64,000 bases of DNA, from the NCBI RefSeq assembly GCF_021018805.1, contig NC_086259.1, positions 14,227,001-14,291,000 on the forward strand, written 5' to 3'. The DNA is from Prinia subflava. Lineage: Eukaryota; Chordata; Aves; Passeriformes; Cisticolidae. This document shows positions 1 to 12,700 of the stretch, piece after piece (the stretch's first letter is position 1; every line of letters starts with the position of its first letter). A program made the translations under genes and the position numbers. Below the pieces are notes generated by a model. It ran no database searches. It was not told the origin of the DNA and was given only the letters and a program-made list of their open reading frames with translations.

Positions 1-3000
1 AACAACTAGATGTTGAGGTTTTAATGAATGCTTGCCAAGTGAGGCAGAACATGTGAAAACAGTGTGGCTGGTCCTTGAAACAAAGAGCTGAGGTGCTGGG
101 ATGCTGGAGGAACTCACAGAGGAGCAGGAATGGTGTAAGGCCACACCTGAAGTTGTTTGGGGACTCTGAGCCCAGAGGAGCTGTTTGGAAACATTTTTTT
201 CTGTGTGTCTTGTTTGCAGTTGCTCAGGAAACCATTGGTAGGACCATGAGAAGGAGCAGCCTTAGAGTGTGGCTGATACGGGCATCAATAGCTTGCTGCA
301 AGCATTCACAGAGGAAAAAAATCACTTAAATGACAAGAGTAAGGGATTTTGGCTTATGTAACCTCACACAGCCCAACTTACTGATAAGAGTTAATTTCCA
401 GCCTTCTTCTGAACTGAATTCTCTGTCTAGTCCCTGCTTGTAGCATAAACTCCCAAACGCATCCTAGACTGACTTCAGGTAAGTTTGAGATGCTTGTGGA
501 TCAGTAAAGCAAAGGTTTTCTCTGTGTGTCTTCAGTAACAGGATGTCACTTTGAGTACCATCGAATCAGCTGAGATACAGGGAAGATGATTGATGTGCAT
601 AGATGTGTAGATTCTGTACATCTGTAGCTGCCACGTTATTTACTGAGATATGTTATTTCACAATTACATCCAATGGGGCAAAGGGCTCACGTCTAAATGG
701 AGCTCCCTTCCACCTTCTGCAAAAGCACAGAAAGGCTTGATTGGACTGAGATCTTCAGAGGCAGGGTAACTCCTTCTGTGGAAGGAATGCATAGGGCCAG
801 AAGTGTTTGGGGTGGGTTTTTCTCAGTCCTTTAGATGGGCACCAAGAAATTCACTCAAACCCCTTCTCCTGAAATGGGTTTCTCAGACTTTGGTTGGTGG
901 GCCAGCAGGAGTACTTTATTGCTGCAGTTTTGAACCTGACTTTCCCTGGAGAGGTTTGCTGGTCATAAGGCCAGCACTGGTCTCAAGTGGGCTCCAAGAG
1001 ACTGGTCTTTTCCACAGTGACACAGTGAATTAGCCTCTTTACACAGTGACCTTGTGGTATGCCTATTTCTGGTTAAAAAGAACTTGAAATGTGGGTTTCA
1101 ATAGCTTTTTTTAATAATCACTTCCTATCTGTCTACCTTGAGGGTGATTTTTTCCCCCACATAATTGCAGTGTTGCCTTCAGGGACGCCTATGTTTTGTG
1201 ACTTTGGGAATATGATATCTGCTCTGCTAGAATCTGTAGTATTTGTTAGGTTTTGCAGCCTAGTTGCTTCTGAGTCCTGTCAAGGAAAACTGCTCAGACA
1301 CTTAGAACAACGAGGGGTTGTTTTCCTGTTTCAGATGTGGAAAGGGGCAGAGTGGGACTCCCTGGCTCCTGTTCCCTAATCAGATCATACTCTGTGCTAG
1401 GTCAGGCAGTGCTGGAGCTGGAACCCTTGTCTCAGGTTGCCATCTGACAATACCACGTTAAGTGCTGAAGCCATGGATGTTTGCTTTGTCACTGGCTTGG
1501 GTGGACATAAGAACTCCTATTACAAGGTCTAGCAGGTCAATCTGGCTTGCTGATGAGTGTCATCAAAGAAGTAGCATCAACACCAAAGTGATTTCCATGG
1601 AAGCTCAGGGAAAGGTTTGAAAAATATTTTGCCTCATGAGGGGGTAATTGAAAATGTTTGCATATAGCAGCATGGAATGCCTAAAGTTATAGGTGCTTGA
1701 TTGTCTGTGCCAGTGGGAGGAAGAGTGCTGTATCCATGTGTTTTCCTGAGTGGATGAGAGCATTCATAGCAGCAGGGAATTCAGCCCTGTGGAAGTAAGG
1801 CCAAAAGGTGTCTGCCTGGCTGGCCATCAGTATGCTGCAGACTTTCTCAGAAAATGGGACTTGACAGATATGCTCTGCTGCACAAAACCAAACAGCATTA
1901 ATGGTGTTGACAGATTTAACTAGCAGCCATCGTCTGAACCTTTTCTCATTAGCTGTCCCAGCTGTGTCACTGCTGTTGACGGGAACTGACCTCCACAACC
2001 TGCTCTGTAAATACTTTCCAGGGCTCAGCTTGGACAATGGTTATGACTCTGCTGCTGTGAGTTTCCTGGGTTGGATCTGGATCTGTCCATAGGAAAGGAT
2101 TACAAAACAGAAGGCTCGTATCATCACAGTTTGTTTATGGTGGTTTTGGGAAATGCCAGAGCAGCGCTACAGCTCGGATCTTTCCATTGAAGCCTTCAGA
2201 TTCTCTGTACAGAACCTGTCTGCTCTGCACCGCAGTAGCACTGATCTTAGTCCAGAAACTATTTGGGTATTTTTGGCTGCACTGTGGAGAAATTCATTCA
2301 GTCTAATGGCATTTCAAAGAGGAAAAACAAAAGTATCTAAGAGCCTGAGGTTTAAGAAGTTGGCTGTTGCATACTGGATGGAATTCTGAATGGAAAAATA
2401 ATGTGGATTTCTGCTATGCAGAGCTAGTTGTCCAGACCTATGGCATTACCTCGTGTCAATTAAAACTCCAGGATGGCTGCTACTAAACACTCATATTCAG
2501 TTGTATTTCGTAGGTTCAAGATTGCCTGTAAACCCTGAAAGAAATAAACATGTATACTGATTTGTTTTGAATTATATTCCATTAGCAGTATTAGCTACCT
2601 ATTTTGCAAGTGCTTTAGATAACTATAATAATATGATAAAAAAGCCATGCTCTATTAAGTCAGAAGGTTGTAAGACAATGAAATGAAAATTGGTTTAGGG
2701 TGAGTACAGGAGATGACCAGGCAGCTGAATATGCCAGTGTAGACCACAGCTGAAGGAGACTGTAGTGTTTTCTTGTAGCTGTCTCTTGAGCTTACAATTG
2801 TAGGAAGGGAAATCTAGAAGTGAAAGAAATACAAGAAGAATAAGCTTGAATGCTCTTCTGTCTCCTGTATTCCATCTGTAATTCACCCAAGCCTGTGCTG
2901 GGTTGTTGCACACATCTAAAAGGAGCTTGCTAATACTCATCATCTTACCAAGACCGTGGTTGCAGCATCTGAAGGCACTGGACTCTATGCTGGCCCCTTC

Positions 3001-3635
3001 CATGCTTGCCTGTGTGCTGTGGCAGGTTGGCAGGGAGATGCCTGCTGGGCTTTGGTCAGCATGGCTACCTGTAAAAGATAGGGAGCTCAGTCTATGAATC
3101 TTGTCAGCACAACACTGTAAAATCTGATTCTCCAGATTTCTGGCACTGAGTTGTTGTACACTTTGCATTTTTGTTTGCCTGGTGGAAATCCTGATAGTAA
3201 GTGGGGCATTAGGCATTTAATATTGTTGTTGTCATTCAGGAGAGATTTGCTTACCAGTGGTGGCTTATTTACCTAATTAAATTCAAATGGTGGGTTTAGA
3301 TGCTGGAACTGCTTGACCCTGAGTTTTGTGAAAATCCATTGATGCAACAATCTAAGTTTATGAAAAGCTGAAAGTGTGAGCAATACGGTAAATCTTCCAA
3401 GTAGCCCGGCTGGGAGCAGATGCTCTTGTCCTTCGTGCCAGGTTATCTCATTGGGGTCAGAGTGGGGAATCATGGTAATGTGCCAGAGCAGCAATACTCT
3501 CTCCTGTTCTCCATATGGAGATGGTCCCACAGGGAAGATGACTGGAGTGCTGTTGTTAGCCAGGCTGTGTTTGCATGAAGTGCTGGGGGAAGGACCTAAT
3601 GCAAAACCCTTGACCAGACCTGTGTCCCCTTGCAG
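1..3635 (+). other. PLEKHG4 intron, no exon recognised
   Basis: AT-rich sequence with scattered stops in all frames. Several short open stretches (for example around 1,900-2,090 and 2,150-2,390) have splice-like ends but no resemblance to CRAL-TRIO or spectrin sequence and no consistent phase with the 3,636 exon, which needs a partner ending in two bases. Confidence 0.6.
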
Positions 3636-3774
3636 AGATGCACTCGACGCTGCCAGCGTGCTCTATAATCAAGTTGATGAGGGCGTTCACCGACTGGTGA
3701 TGATGTCAAACAAGCTCATCCAGGAACTGGAGCTGGTGATGGAGTTCGAGAAAGTGGAGGAGTGTTTTAAGGAG
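3636..3774 (+). CDS. PLEKHG4: PLEKHG4 exon, spectrin-like region (first in window)
   Basis: Acceptor CCTTGCAG ends at 3635 and donor GTAAGG starts at 3775. The first base completes a codon begun in an exon outside the window, so the upstream exon must end with two bases. It encodes 46 residues of helical sequence ([12 protein letters not shown]... [20 protein letters not shown]), typical of the spectrin-repeat-like segment before the DH domain. Confidence 0.9.
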
Positions 3775-6700
3775 GTAAGGCCTACCTGTCAGTTCCAGCG
3801 ACTGCTGCCCTCTGACTGTGTGTTCCACAGCAGGTACTGGGCCTTTGATCTGTTGTGTGAAGGTGTAAAGTGATGCTTGATGCTTAAAAAGAACAACTGA
3901 ACATAAGAATGTGAGATAGAGTTTAAGCAGTGCTGAGAATCAAGCCACTAATTTCCCTGGTATCTCTTGATGCCAGGTGAAAGTCCCCTGGCTTCTCTCT
4001 AGGTGTGGATCAGACAAACCCCATAAACATCTGTGAAGTGGCTCATAGGTAAGCAGTACTCTTGCAGGTTGGGTGTCTTTTTTGCCCCTCTCAGCAAGAC
4101 TGTTGATGAGGCATTCTTCCTACTTCACCTTGAGAAGCAGCAGAGCAGTGACAGCAAGCTGGTAATAAGTCTGCATGTCCCCTTTGGGCTGTAGCTCCTG
4201 CAGGGTTTGCTGACATTCTGTTGCTGAATATCCCTGCCCCACACTGCCTGCCCATCCCTGTCGTGTACTCTGTTGTTTAGATTCCTGTGCTGTTCTCAGG
4301 TCCCTGATATCTGATAAGTCCAGGCACACTCCTTCCCCTCTGGGTGCAGCACTAGGCACGCTTGGTTTGCCTCTGGGTGCAGCCCTCTATAGGAGCTCCA
4401 GGAAGGGAATAGCCTCTTGTCCTTAGCACAAGAGCCATGCTCAACCTCCCACCCCCTGCACTTCTGTGAGACCTTCAACTTCCCATCAGTTCATTTAGTG
4501 CTTGAAACTCTTGACAGCCATGGGATAACTGAAGCAAACAGGCACTGGCTTTCACAAAGACCTGTAGCCATGTTGATAGAGGACCTCAAAAAGTCGTAAA
4601 GCAGCTCAAGTCTGAGCATCCTACAAGAGCTGATCAGTCCTTTCAGTGTTGCAGATGCCAGATGTTCCATGTTCCAGATCATAAACCTAAACTCAACCCT
4701 GAGATTATGGAGTCACATGGTCTCTTGTGCTGTAACTCATCAACAATGAGAAGTTTATGTGTCCTTAAAAATCACTACTAGGAGCAGTTTCACCGTTGTT
4801 CTGGGATTTTGGGCTCCTCTTCTCCACTGGGAACTGGATTTGAAAAGGAGGCTGTAGGCTACCTAGTGTTTTCACAGGCCAAGGTGGATCCGGGAGTTTT
4901 AATGACTTCCCATTTGGAGGTAGACACTTGGGCACCATGCAGGATGTATTCAGGACAAGAAGTGTGTTGCAAGAACCTGGTAGACTCTTGTTAAACACAC
5001 AGGTTCCTAATACCAAACAGAAACGAAAAAAGGCACAAAAGCAAGCACTGCAACCTGTTTCTACTTTAAGCTGAGCTTTATTTTTTTTATTGTTGAGTAA
5101 CGCTCATCTGCTCCCGGCTTACTTTGCTTTGTAGATCACCAATGATGGCAGCAGCTGCTCCTGCTATTAAGCCTGCCTGGGAGCTCTAGGCAGCAGCAGT
5201 GTGCCCCTCTGCAGTACTGAGAACCTACCACCATCTCTTCTTCTTGCCAGTGGGCTTGCTCCTTGTAACCTTCTCACAGTCCACAAAACTAGGAGTTTGT
5301 CCTTGACTATGGGGTTGAGTTGGGATGTGGATTCAGGTGACATAGGAAAACAGGATGCGTGGGCGGTAGGAAGCACTTAGTCTGTCCCTTCCCCCAGGTG
5401 CACCTATGCCTGGAGCATTGCAGACAAGTTTACCAGCCTGTTTTTAAAACCTAGTGATGATGGAGATGTTGTGTTATCCTGCCTGGCCTCCTATGACTGC
5501 TTTGCCCTTAGGTTGTTCTTGTTAGTCCTCTACCCCTCTTTGAGGATATGGGCTGATAACTGCAGCAGTAGCTGGGCTCCACTGAGGAACACAAAGTTGC
5601 TGCTCAGCTTTGTGGAGAGCTGCATTCAGAAAACAGTAGCTGAGAGTCCCAGAGAACCATGGAACATTGCAGCTGGGGAGAGTGCATTGATACATTCACA
5701 TTGACATAGTTCATGTCCTGCTGGTCAGAAAAGGGAAGTGATGTAGGAAATCTGGTAGCAAGGAGATTTGATCCCAGTTGGGGGTAACAATAATAGAAAT
5801 TTCAGACCGGTCTGCAGGTTGCAGAGCTTGCTTTAGACCATGGCTCGCCTGAAACAGAGCCCAGGCAGCCACTTGCCCTGTTTATGCCTAAGGCTAGTGA
5901 GCAATAGCAGAGCTTTTCAATTACTCTGTAACCTGAAGTGGAAAAACTCTTAGCAGGAGGCTCAGACTGAAATGCTGGAGTAGGGGGGCAGAAGTCTACA
6001 TGCATTCTTTCCAGTAATGAGATGACCAGCATTATGAGAGCAATTCCTTGCTCTTCCCACATGAAGGTGTACGTTGGTGAGTAGCACAGGGTGACTAACA
6101 AGCAGGGCTTATCCTTTTTCTTCTAGGTCAGCAGTTGGATTGAGAATGTTGGCAGAAAACGGCTAAAGGAAACTATCAACCTGGATGATTCTTTGGAGAT
6201 GCTGCTTCAAGCACAAAAGCAGTTCAAGGAGTTTGATCTTGTTGCCAGTGTAAGTGTGGTCCCATTGGAAAATTATATTCTCCAGGGTCTGAGCTGGTAG
6301 CATGTGTGTCTTGTATGTGCTCAGCCAAACACATCAGAGGATTCATCATCGAAGTGTGTGTCATTCCATCTCACTACATAGTATCCCTGCTCTCCTTTTG
6401 CAGACAAAGCCACCAGCTCAACACTTAGTAGATGGCATTTACCAGTCTTGGGGAAAATAACTACTGGGATGAAAGATGGATTTTTTGTTCCTCCTTTGAT
6501 GTGCTTGTAACACTGCCTTTTTTTGGTCCTAATTAAGCCATGGTCTTGCTGTGTAGGCCTTTACAAGCTGCTGTGTGATGAGTGTAAATTATAAGAGATC
6601 AGGCTCCAGAATACTACTATAAATAAAGACACCCCTGCTCATGTGATTTGAACCCTAAAAACTGGTCTAATTAGCCTTAGCTGTTAATGGCCTTGAAGAC

Positions 6701-9700
6701 TACTTACTGTTGATTCTAGGTCTCTATCCTCATAAGCAATTCCTTTTTGTTTTCAGGAATATTGCAGAAGGGGACAGGAAGCATTAAAGAAGATGAATCA
6801 ATGGGAAGACTTTTCCTTTGTGGATGTGCATTCTTACAGGGCAAAGCTGCAGGCCTACGAAGACCAGCTGGAGGAGTTCTGCACCCAGCTGGATGAAACA
6901 AGGCACCGAGTCTGTGAAACAGTTAGGCTGTATGAATTCTTTGACAAGGTAAGACAAGGCATCTGCTGCACAGAGGAAGGTGTAAAAAGTCTGCTTGGAC
7001 TCAGGCCAGTGCTAGATTGTTTATGAAAGGTGTGAAATGTAGTATTTGCTCCATCAGGGAGCTGGATCTATAACCTGCAGCAGTCTCATCATGCTCATGT
7101 GTCTGCACTGATTTTCTTCAAGTCAGTATGTGGGAGAAGGAGTGGGTGTGCCTTCCAGAAAACGTCCACATCTGTTAAGCATAGAGGTTTTCTGCTCTCT
7201 GAGCTGGAGCTTTTTAACCCCTTTCATGGCCACAGTGGACAGAAGGATTATGGCAGTGCTGGCTCTGATGACAGGGCCAAGAGATGGGCTGATTTTGTCC
7301 AGTCTTGGCCACCATGCCAGGGTAGGGTGCCTGCATTTTCCTGCTATATCCTTACGCACTGGAAAATTCAGCCAGTTGACCCATCAGGAGGAGCATCCTG
7401 CTTTTCAGTCCTAAATACAGTCCAACTCCTGCAAGGTGGACGCCTGCCTGAAGAAAGGGAGCACCAGAATGGAGAGCTGGGAAGTGTGGCTGAGGGAACA
7501 AGGGATCCCTGGATCATCTCAGGGATATGGGAAGCAGGAGGAGGAGATGTGTGTGGTGACTGTGCTGAGTGCCTGACCTTCCCACCTGTTTGATTTAGTG
7601 CAAATGCACTCATTTACCAGATCTGCAGTTGGATTTGGTGTTCTTTAATTTCTAAAGTTGCAGATGAATAAGCAGTAGGATTTTCTAAGTGCATTTTAAA
7701 ATACAACTTTGGCAAGAACAGAAGGCCAGGGAGCCTGTGCTCCATTTATTCCACACTTGTACAAACATTGGGTATTGAAGTTCTCAAATTCCAGAAAGAA
7801 TAGACACTAAAAGTTAAGCTGTACCAGATGTAGGTGCCACTTAGTTGCTGTCTCTGAGCTGCCTTGGCAGCCAGAAGTACTCAGGGGAGGAGGGAAGAAA
7901 TTTAGCTAAACATGAAAACATGGAAAAGCATCCTGTGTGAGGCAGAAAAGTGGAGAAGGCAGCCCAGAACACTGCTGCCAGGGCAATGAAGATTGAGTTT
8001 GTTTGGTGGTGCTCTGCACGTCTGCTCTGGCTCATTTCTGCAGTTTGCTGTGCAGGTGAGGGTCCCTCTTGCTGTGGAAATACTTTTTTTTTTTTCACCC
8101 CAGTGGAGAGAGAAGTGCCCCCCACGTGCCATAGGAGAGTGGCAAGAATCTGTGCTTTTCTACTTCACTGAACAGAGATGTTCAGGGGCTGCTCCAGTAC
8201 TCGAACACCCCTTGCCATCATGGAGGATCCTGGGAAGGGTTTTCTCATGTTTCTTCTCATAAATTGAGGCGCATAAAAGCACCAAGCCTTGCTTGGCATA
8301 TTGACAATTCTGCAGCCAAGCCAAACATTGGTTGTATGTGAACCCTTCCAGCCAGAGCTGGAAGTCTCTGGAGCCCAAATGTGGACTGTAGCACATGATC
8401 ATAGAACCATACAATGGTTTGAGCTTGAAGGGGTTTTAAAGGAATCATCCAGTTCCAACTTCCCTGCTACAGGGATGCCACCCACTAGACCAGGTTGCTA
8501 CAAGCCCCCGTCCTGGCCTTGAACACTTACAGGGATGGGGAAACCACAACTTCTCCGGACAACTTGTGCCAGGGCCTCACACTGCCAAAAGAGGGAAGAA
8601 TTTCTTCCTAATATCCAATCTAATCGTGCCCTCTGTCAGTTTGAAGCTATTCCCTCTTGTCTCGTGTCCCTTTATGCCTTTGTCCAGAGTCCCTCTCTAG
8701 CTCTCTTGGAGCCCCTTCAGGTTCTGCAAGGTGTTCTAAGGTCTCCCCAGAGCTTCCAGGCTGCTCAGTGCTCTGTTCAGGCATGGAAATTACATTGTGC
8801 TGGTAGCTCTTGGGGTGCCAGGATAGTTGGACATGATTCTATAGCAGTGTGTTCCTCCACAGCTTCCAAGCCTTTTCAGAGCCTGGGTCATTTCTAGGGA
8901 CACAAATGCTACATAGACCCAAATAGTGGCCCATTAATTTTCCGAGGGCATTGCAGCTTCTCTTTGGTGGATGAAAATTCCAGGATGCAGTCCTTGACAG
9001 CAGCAGCAGCCCTCTTGGTTGTGCCTTTCATGCTGCACGGCCCCAGTGAAAACAGAATGATAGTGGCACAGAGTGTTTGCACACTGCTTTGTGTGGAGGA
9101 GAGGCAGCTGGCTCAGGGAGGGAGGAGGATTTTGATCTCACTGGTTTCAGTAGAACTATAAACAATTCTGGTCGTGTAAAATATACCATGTGTATGAACC
9201 AGTGGCCAACTGAAACCAGGAGTGTAGGGGGATACATCCTGCACCTGTAGGATCAGTGCAGAAGTTGCTGCACAGCATGGGAGTTCTTGCGGTGCCTGTG
9301 AGTTTGATCTTGATCTCCAGAATGCTTTCTGCCTTCCCAAAGCAAAGTTAGTGGCATGGTCTGGGAGCTGGGGGATAAGCAGAAGATTTTATCTAAACTG
9401 ATTTTACTGTCTTCTGATACTGAGCTGCTTTTGACCTTCCTGCAGTGATCTTGTTGGTGCCTGCCTAACTCCCTTCTCTCTTCCCTAATATCCGAGGGGG
9501 TATCTACAGCAGGAGTCTACCATAAGCAATGTCCTTGATTTTCCTTCTCGTAAAGAGCCTGCAGAGTGCCATACCCCAGGATTTGGAGAAGAAGCCCAAA
9601 GATGTGTAAGCAATGTACACTATGGTAATGAGCTGGCAAGCTCAGACCTCCAGACATCTCAGCATGTGCCAAAGGGAGTGGAACACCATCATGGTGTTCA

Positions 9701-12700
9701 TCCCTCACGTACCTTGCTGCCTGCTGGGAATGGAGGCTCTGTTGTGCTGGCCCTCCTGCATGTGGTGGGCAAATGTTTTGTAGGGCGCTGCGTGTGGCTG
9801 CTGGGCAGGCTGTGAGACAGGACAGGGTAACCCCATATGCCCCATCAAGATGCTGTACTGTGTTTTATCACTGCTTGGCAGTTCCTAAAGGCCTGTCAGA
9901 GCTCCTTGCAATGAGGCAGGCTGAGCTGGGCCAAACCACATGGAGCTTCCACATGGGCTGGCAGTGTTCCCTCCCCAAAGACATGACTGGTGCCAAGCTG
10001 GATGTTTCCATTTGTCCCCGCTTCCTTTGCGGCACTAGCCCTTGGTGCCTGACAGGGGGTGGATGATGGCTGGGCTGAGGCAGGAGGAGCAGTGAAGGAA
10101 TCTGCCTTCCCCCCCTCTGACTGTGGGCTGGAGGATTGTTTTTCAGTACCACAAAGTCAATGTGGGCATACTGGGGGACCTGCCATCTCCCTGTGGCTTC
10201 AAGCCTGGTTTGGCCACTATCCCTTGTTTACTCAGTTCCAAGACTACGCTGGGGTCTGGCACCATACAGTGCTTTTGGGGAAAAACTGAGCAGCTGAACA
10301 AAGAAGGGTATGTATGGTGTACCAAAAACATTGATATCTGTTTTATTCTGGGGTTCCTGCAGGGACAGTCCCCAGTATCTTTTTCTCCTGCTCTCTGTGC
10401 TGGGTTCACCATAACACTGCCATAGGTACACCGTCAAGACCAGGAGCAGCCACAGCAAGTCTTCCTCTCCTTGTTTATCTCATTAGCCTTCATATTTTTT
10501 CCTTCCTCGAGCTCTCTCTGGGTGAATTATTTCCCAAACACTCTTATATCCCATGCTGTTGACTTTACCATAAGTGCAGGAGTGCAGGTTTGAAATGGCC
10601 CATGTGAGAGCCATGTGCCCTATCAGGACTGAACACCTTACTTGCAGCAGCATGTTCAGTGAGCCAGACCACAGGACAGTCTCTACCAGGTCTGGGATGA
10701 CAGCCAGTCCTGCTGAAGGTCAGCAGTAAAGGTGCATGATCCTTGCTGGCACAAATGGAAGAAAGCACCGACCCAACCAGAATGGGCAGCTTCCCATCGC
10801 AGGCTCAGCACCTGCACACCCTATGGCTGTGTGGTGATGTGGTGCCCAGAGCTGAACTGCCTCTATCATTACAGGAGGGCCTGAGGCAGCTCCGGGGGCT
10901 TTTTCCTGCTTCTCAGGATGTTGTGCAAGATGGTGCCTCATTGGTGCTCAGGGGAAATATGGTCATTGCCCTGCAGTAGCTTGTGAGTCTCTTGCAGCTT
11001 GAGCCTTTGCCTTATGTTTGCTTTCTGAGGGAAGCTGTTCAGCTTCAGTTCTCACTGCTCAGGATTGGTGGGGCAAGGTGTGTTTAGAAATGGTAGGGTT
11101 TCCCATAGTGGGATTTTTTGGGGCTCTGTTCCACAAGAGATTCCTTCAGTGGTGTTCTCTGTCTGCCTCCCTTGGATCTTTTCCCTCAAAAGATCCCTGA
11201 TCTCATCAGCCTCTGCTGATTCTTGTTCCTCAGTTGTCTGTCTTTTTTCTGCTGCACACAAGGAGCTGCTGTGTCTGACTTCTGCTTGGAGTGGGCAGAA
11301 TATTGCCCAACCCCTCTCCATCTGTGTTTTCATCTTCAGGAATGGGTTACCTGTGCTCATGGGTGGATCTGCACCCACAGTGGGTTCTCCTGTACTCTCC
11401 CTCTCAGCCACTTTGTTCTTTGTGGCTTAGAAAACAAAGCCTTTGGCAAGTGAAGGAGGTGCCTGCCCTTCCTGGGGGAGGGCCAGCTGGCCTGCATTTG
11501 ATTATGGCAGTGCCTCCTCATCCCTCCCCATTGTCCTTGCTGCTGTAGGAATGCCAGCCTTTTTGCGCTCCATCCCGTGAGCAAGTGTTGCTGCTCTGGG
11601 GCCCAAAGAGGGGCTGGGGCCCTTCTTCCCGTCGCTCTCGCCTCTCTGCACATCTCCATGCCCCTTTCCCTCCAAGTCGCAATCGCCCCATCCCGGCTCA
11701 GGCAGCAGACGGACACAGCAAACCCTCTTGTAAGTACCAAGTGTGCGGTGCCGCGGCTGACGTGTGAGCTGTACTGATATTGTTTGGAAACAATGTAGAG
11801 AAGGCTTTTCACTCGGTTGCTTGTGCGTGTCAGTGTGCATCCAGCATGAATCAGAGTGCTTTGTGTGCGGCTTTTGTGCACTCAGACAGAACCCTGTGGG
11901 CTGTGAGCATCTTTGCATGGTCCCTCTGAATCCCAAGGTTGTGGTGTCTGTAGCAGAGCAGAGCCTTTCCCTCTTTCTCTTTATTAGAAGTTCCTGCATG
12001 GTCATTTCAGTGGGCATAATTTACCTGCAGCTAGAAACTGCTGCGGGGGCTGAGTGCTGCAGACTGACTGCGTATATGTACAGGGCAGGTGGCACCTCAA
12101 CCTCCAGGACTTCTGTCAAATGTTGTGGGCAGCACAGGAGGGGGCTGCTCACCTGGACTGTTCTAAAGTTTGCTGGGTTCCTGCCCCCCAGGTGACTGAG
12201 ACCTGCTGGCACAGCACTCCCAGCTTCCAGAGACGGATCTGATCTTAGATTTGTCAGCAGAAATCCAGATTATGCTAAATAAGTTGCTGTTTCACAAATG
12301 TTACCTCTGATTTCTCCCCAAAAATTTCAGAATAGAGACTTGCTGATACCTTGCTTTCTGCTGTGTTCAATTTCTGATTTTGTACCAGATACAATTTTGC
12401 AGATGATCGTTTTGAGGGAAAAAAGTCCCTTCCAGGTGAAAAATTATTGCTGTGTGTTTATTCTTAGCCTTTGATGAAAAAAGGAGGGTTGTGTATGCTG
12501 ATCTGTGGGAAGCTGGAAAGGATCCTGGTTTTGCAACCTAAAAAGTGTGATTTTTCTGTAGCAGGCAGAGTTTGAGAAATAATTTTAGTGAAAAGGTGCT
12601 ATGATTCATTGCTCTGGGAATGTGCTTGGAGAAGTGCAGACTAGAACTTAGCACCAAAGTGGAAAAAGAGACATTTGATGTGTCCTTACTGTAGCATACT

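Noticed and set aside
1901..2389. Possible upstream PLEKHG4 exons near 1.9-2.4 kb
   Set aside because: Weak splice-like borders, no CRAL-TRIO or spectrin resemblance, and no frame and phase that joins to the 3,636 exon.
8085..8096. Poly-T run as a possible retrocopy tail
   Set aside because: Short homopolymer with no adjacent processed gene sequence or target-site duplication.
8535..8897. 120-codon frame
   Set aside because: Mostly reverse translation of a CR1 3' end, which is noncoding in every copy.
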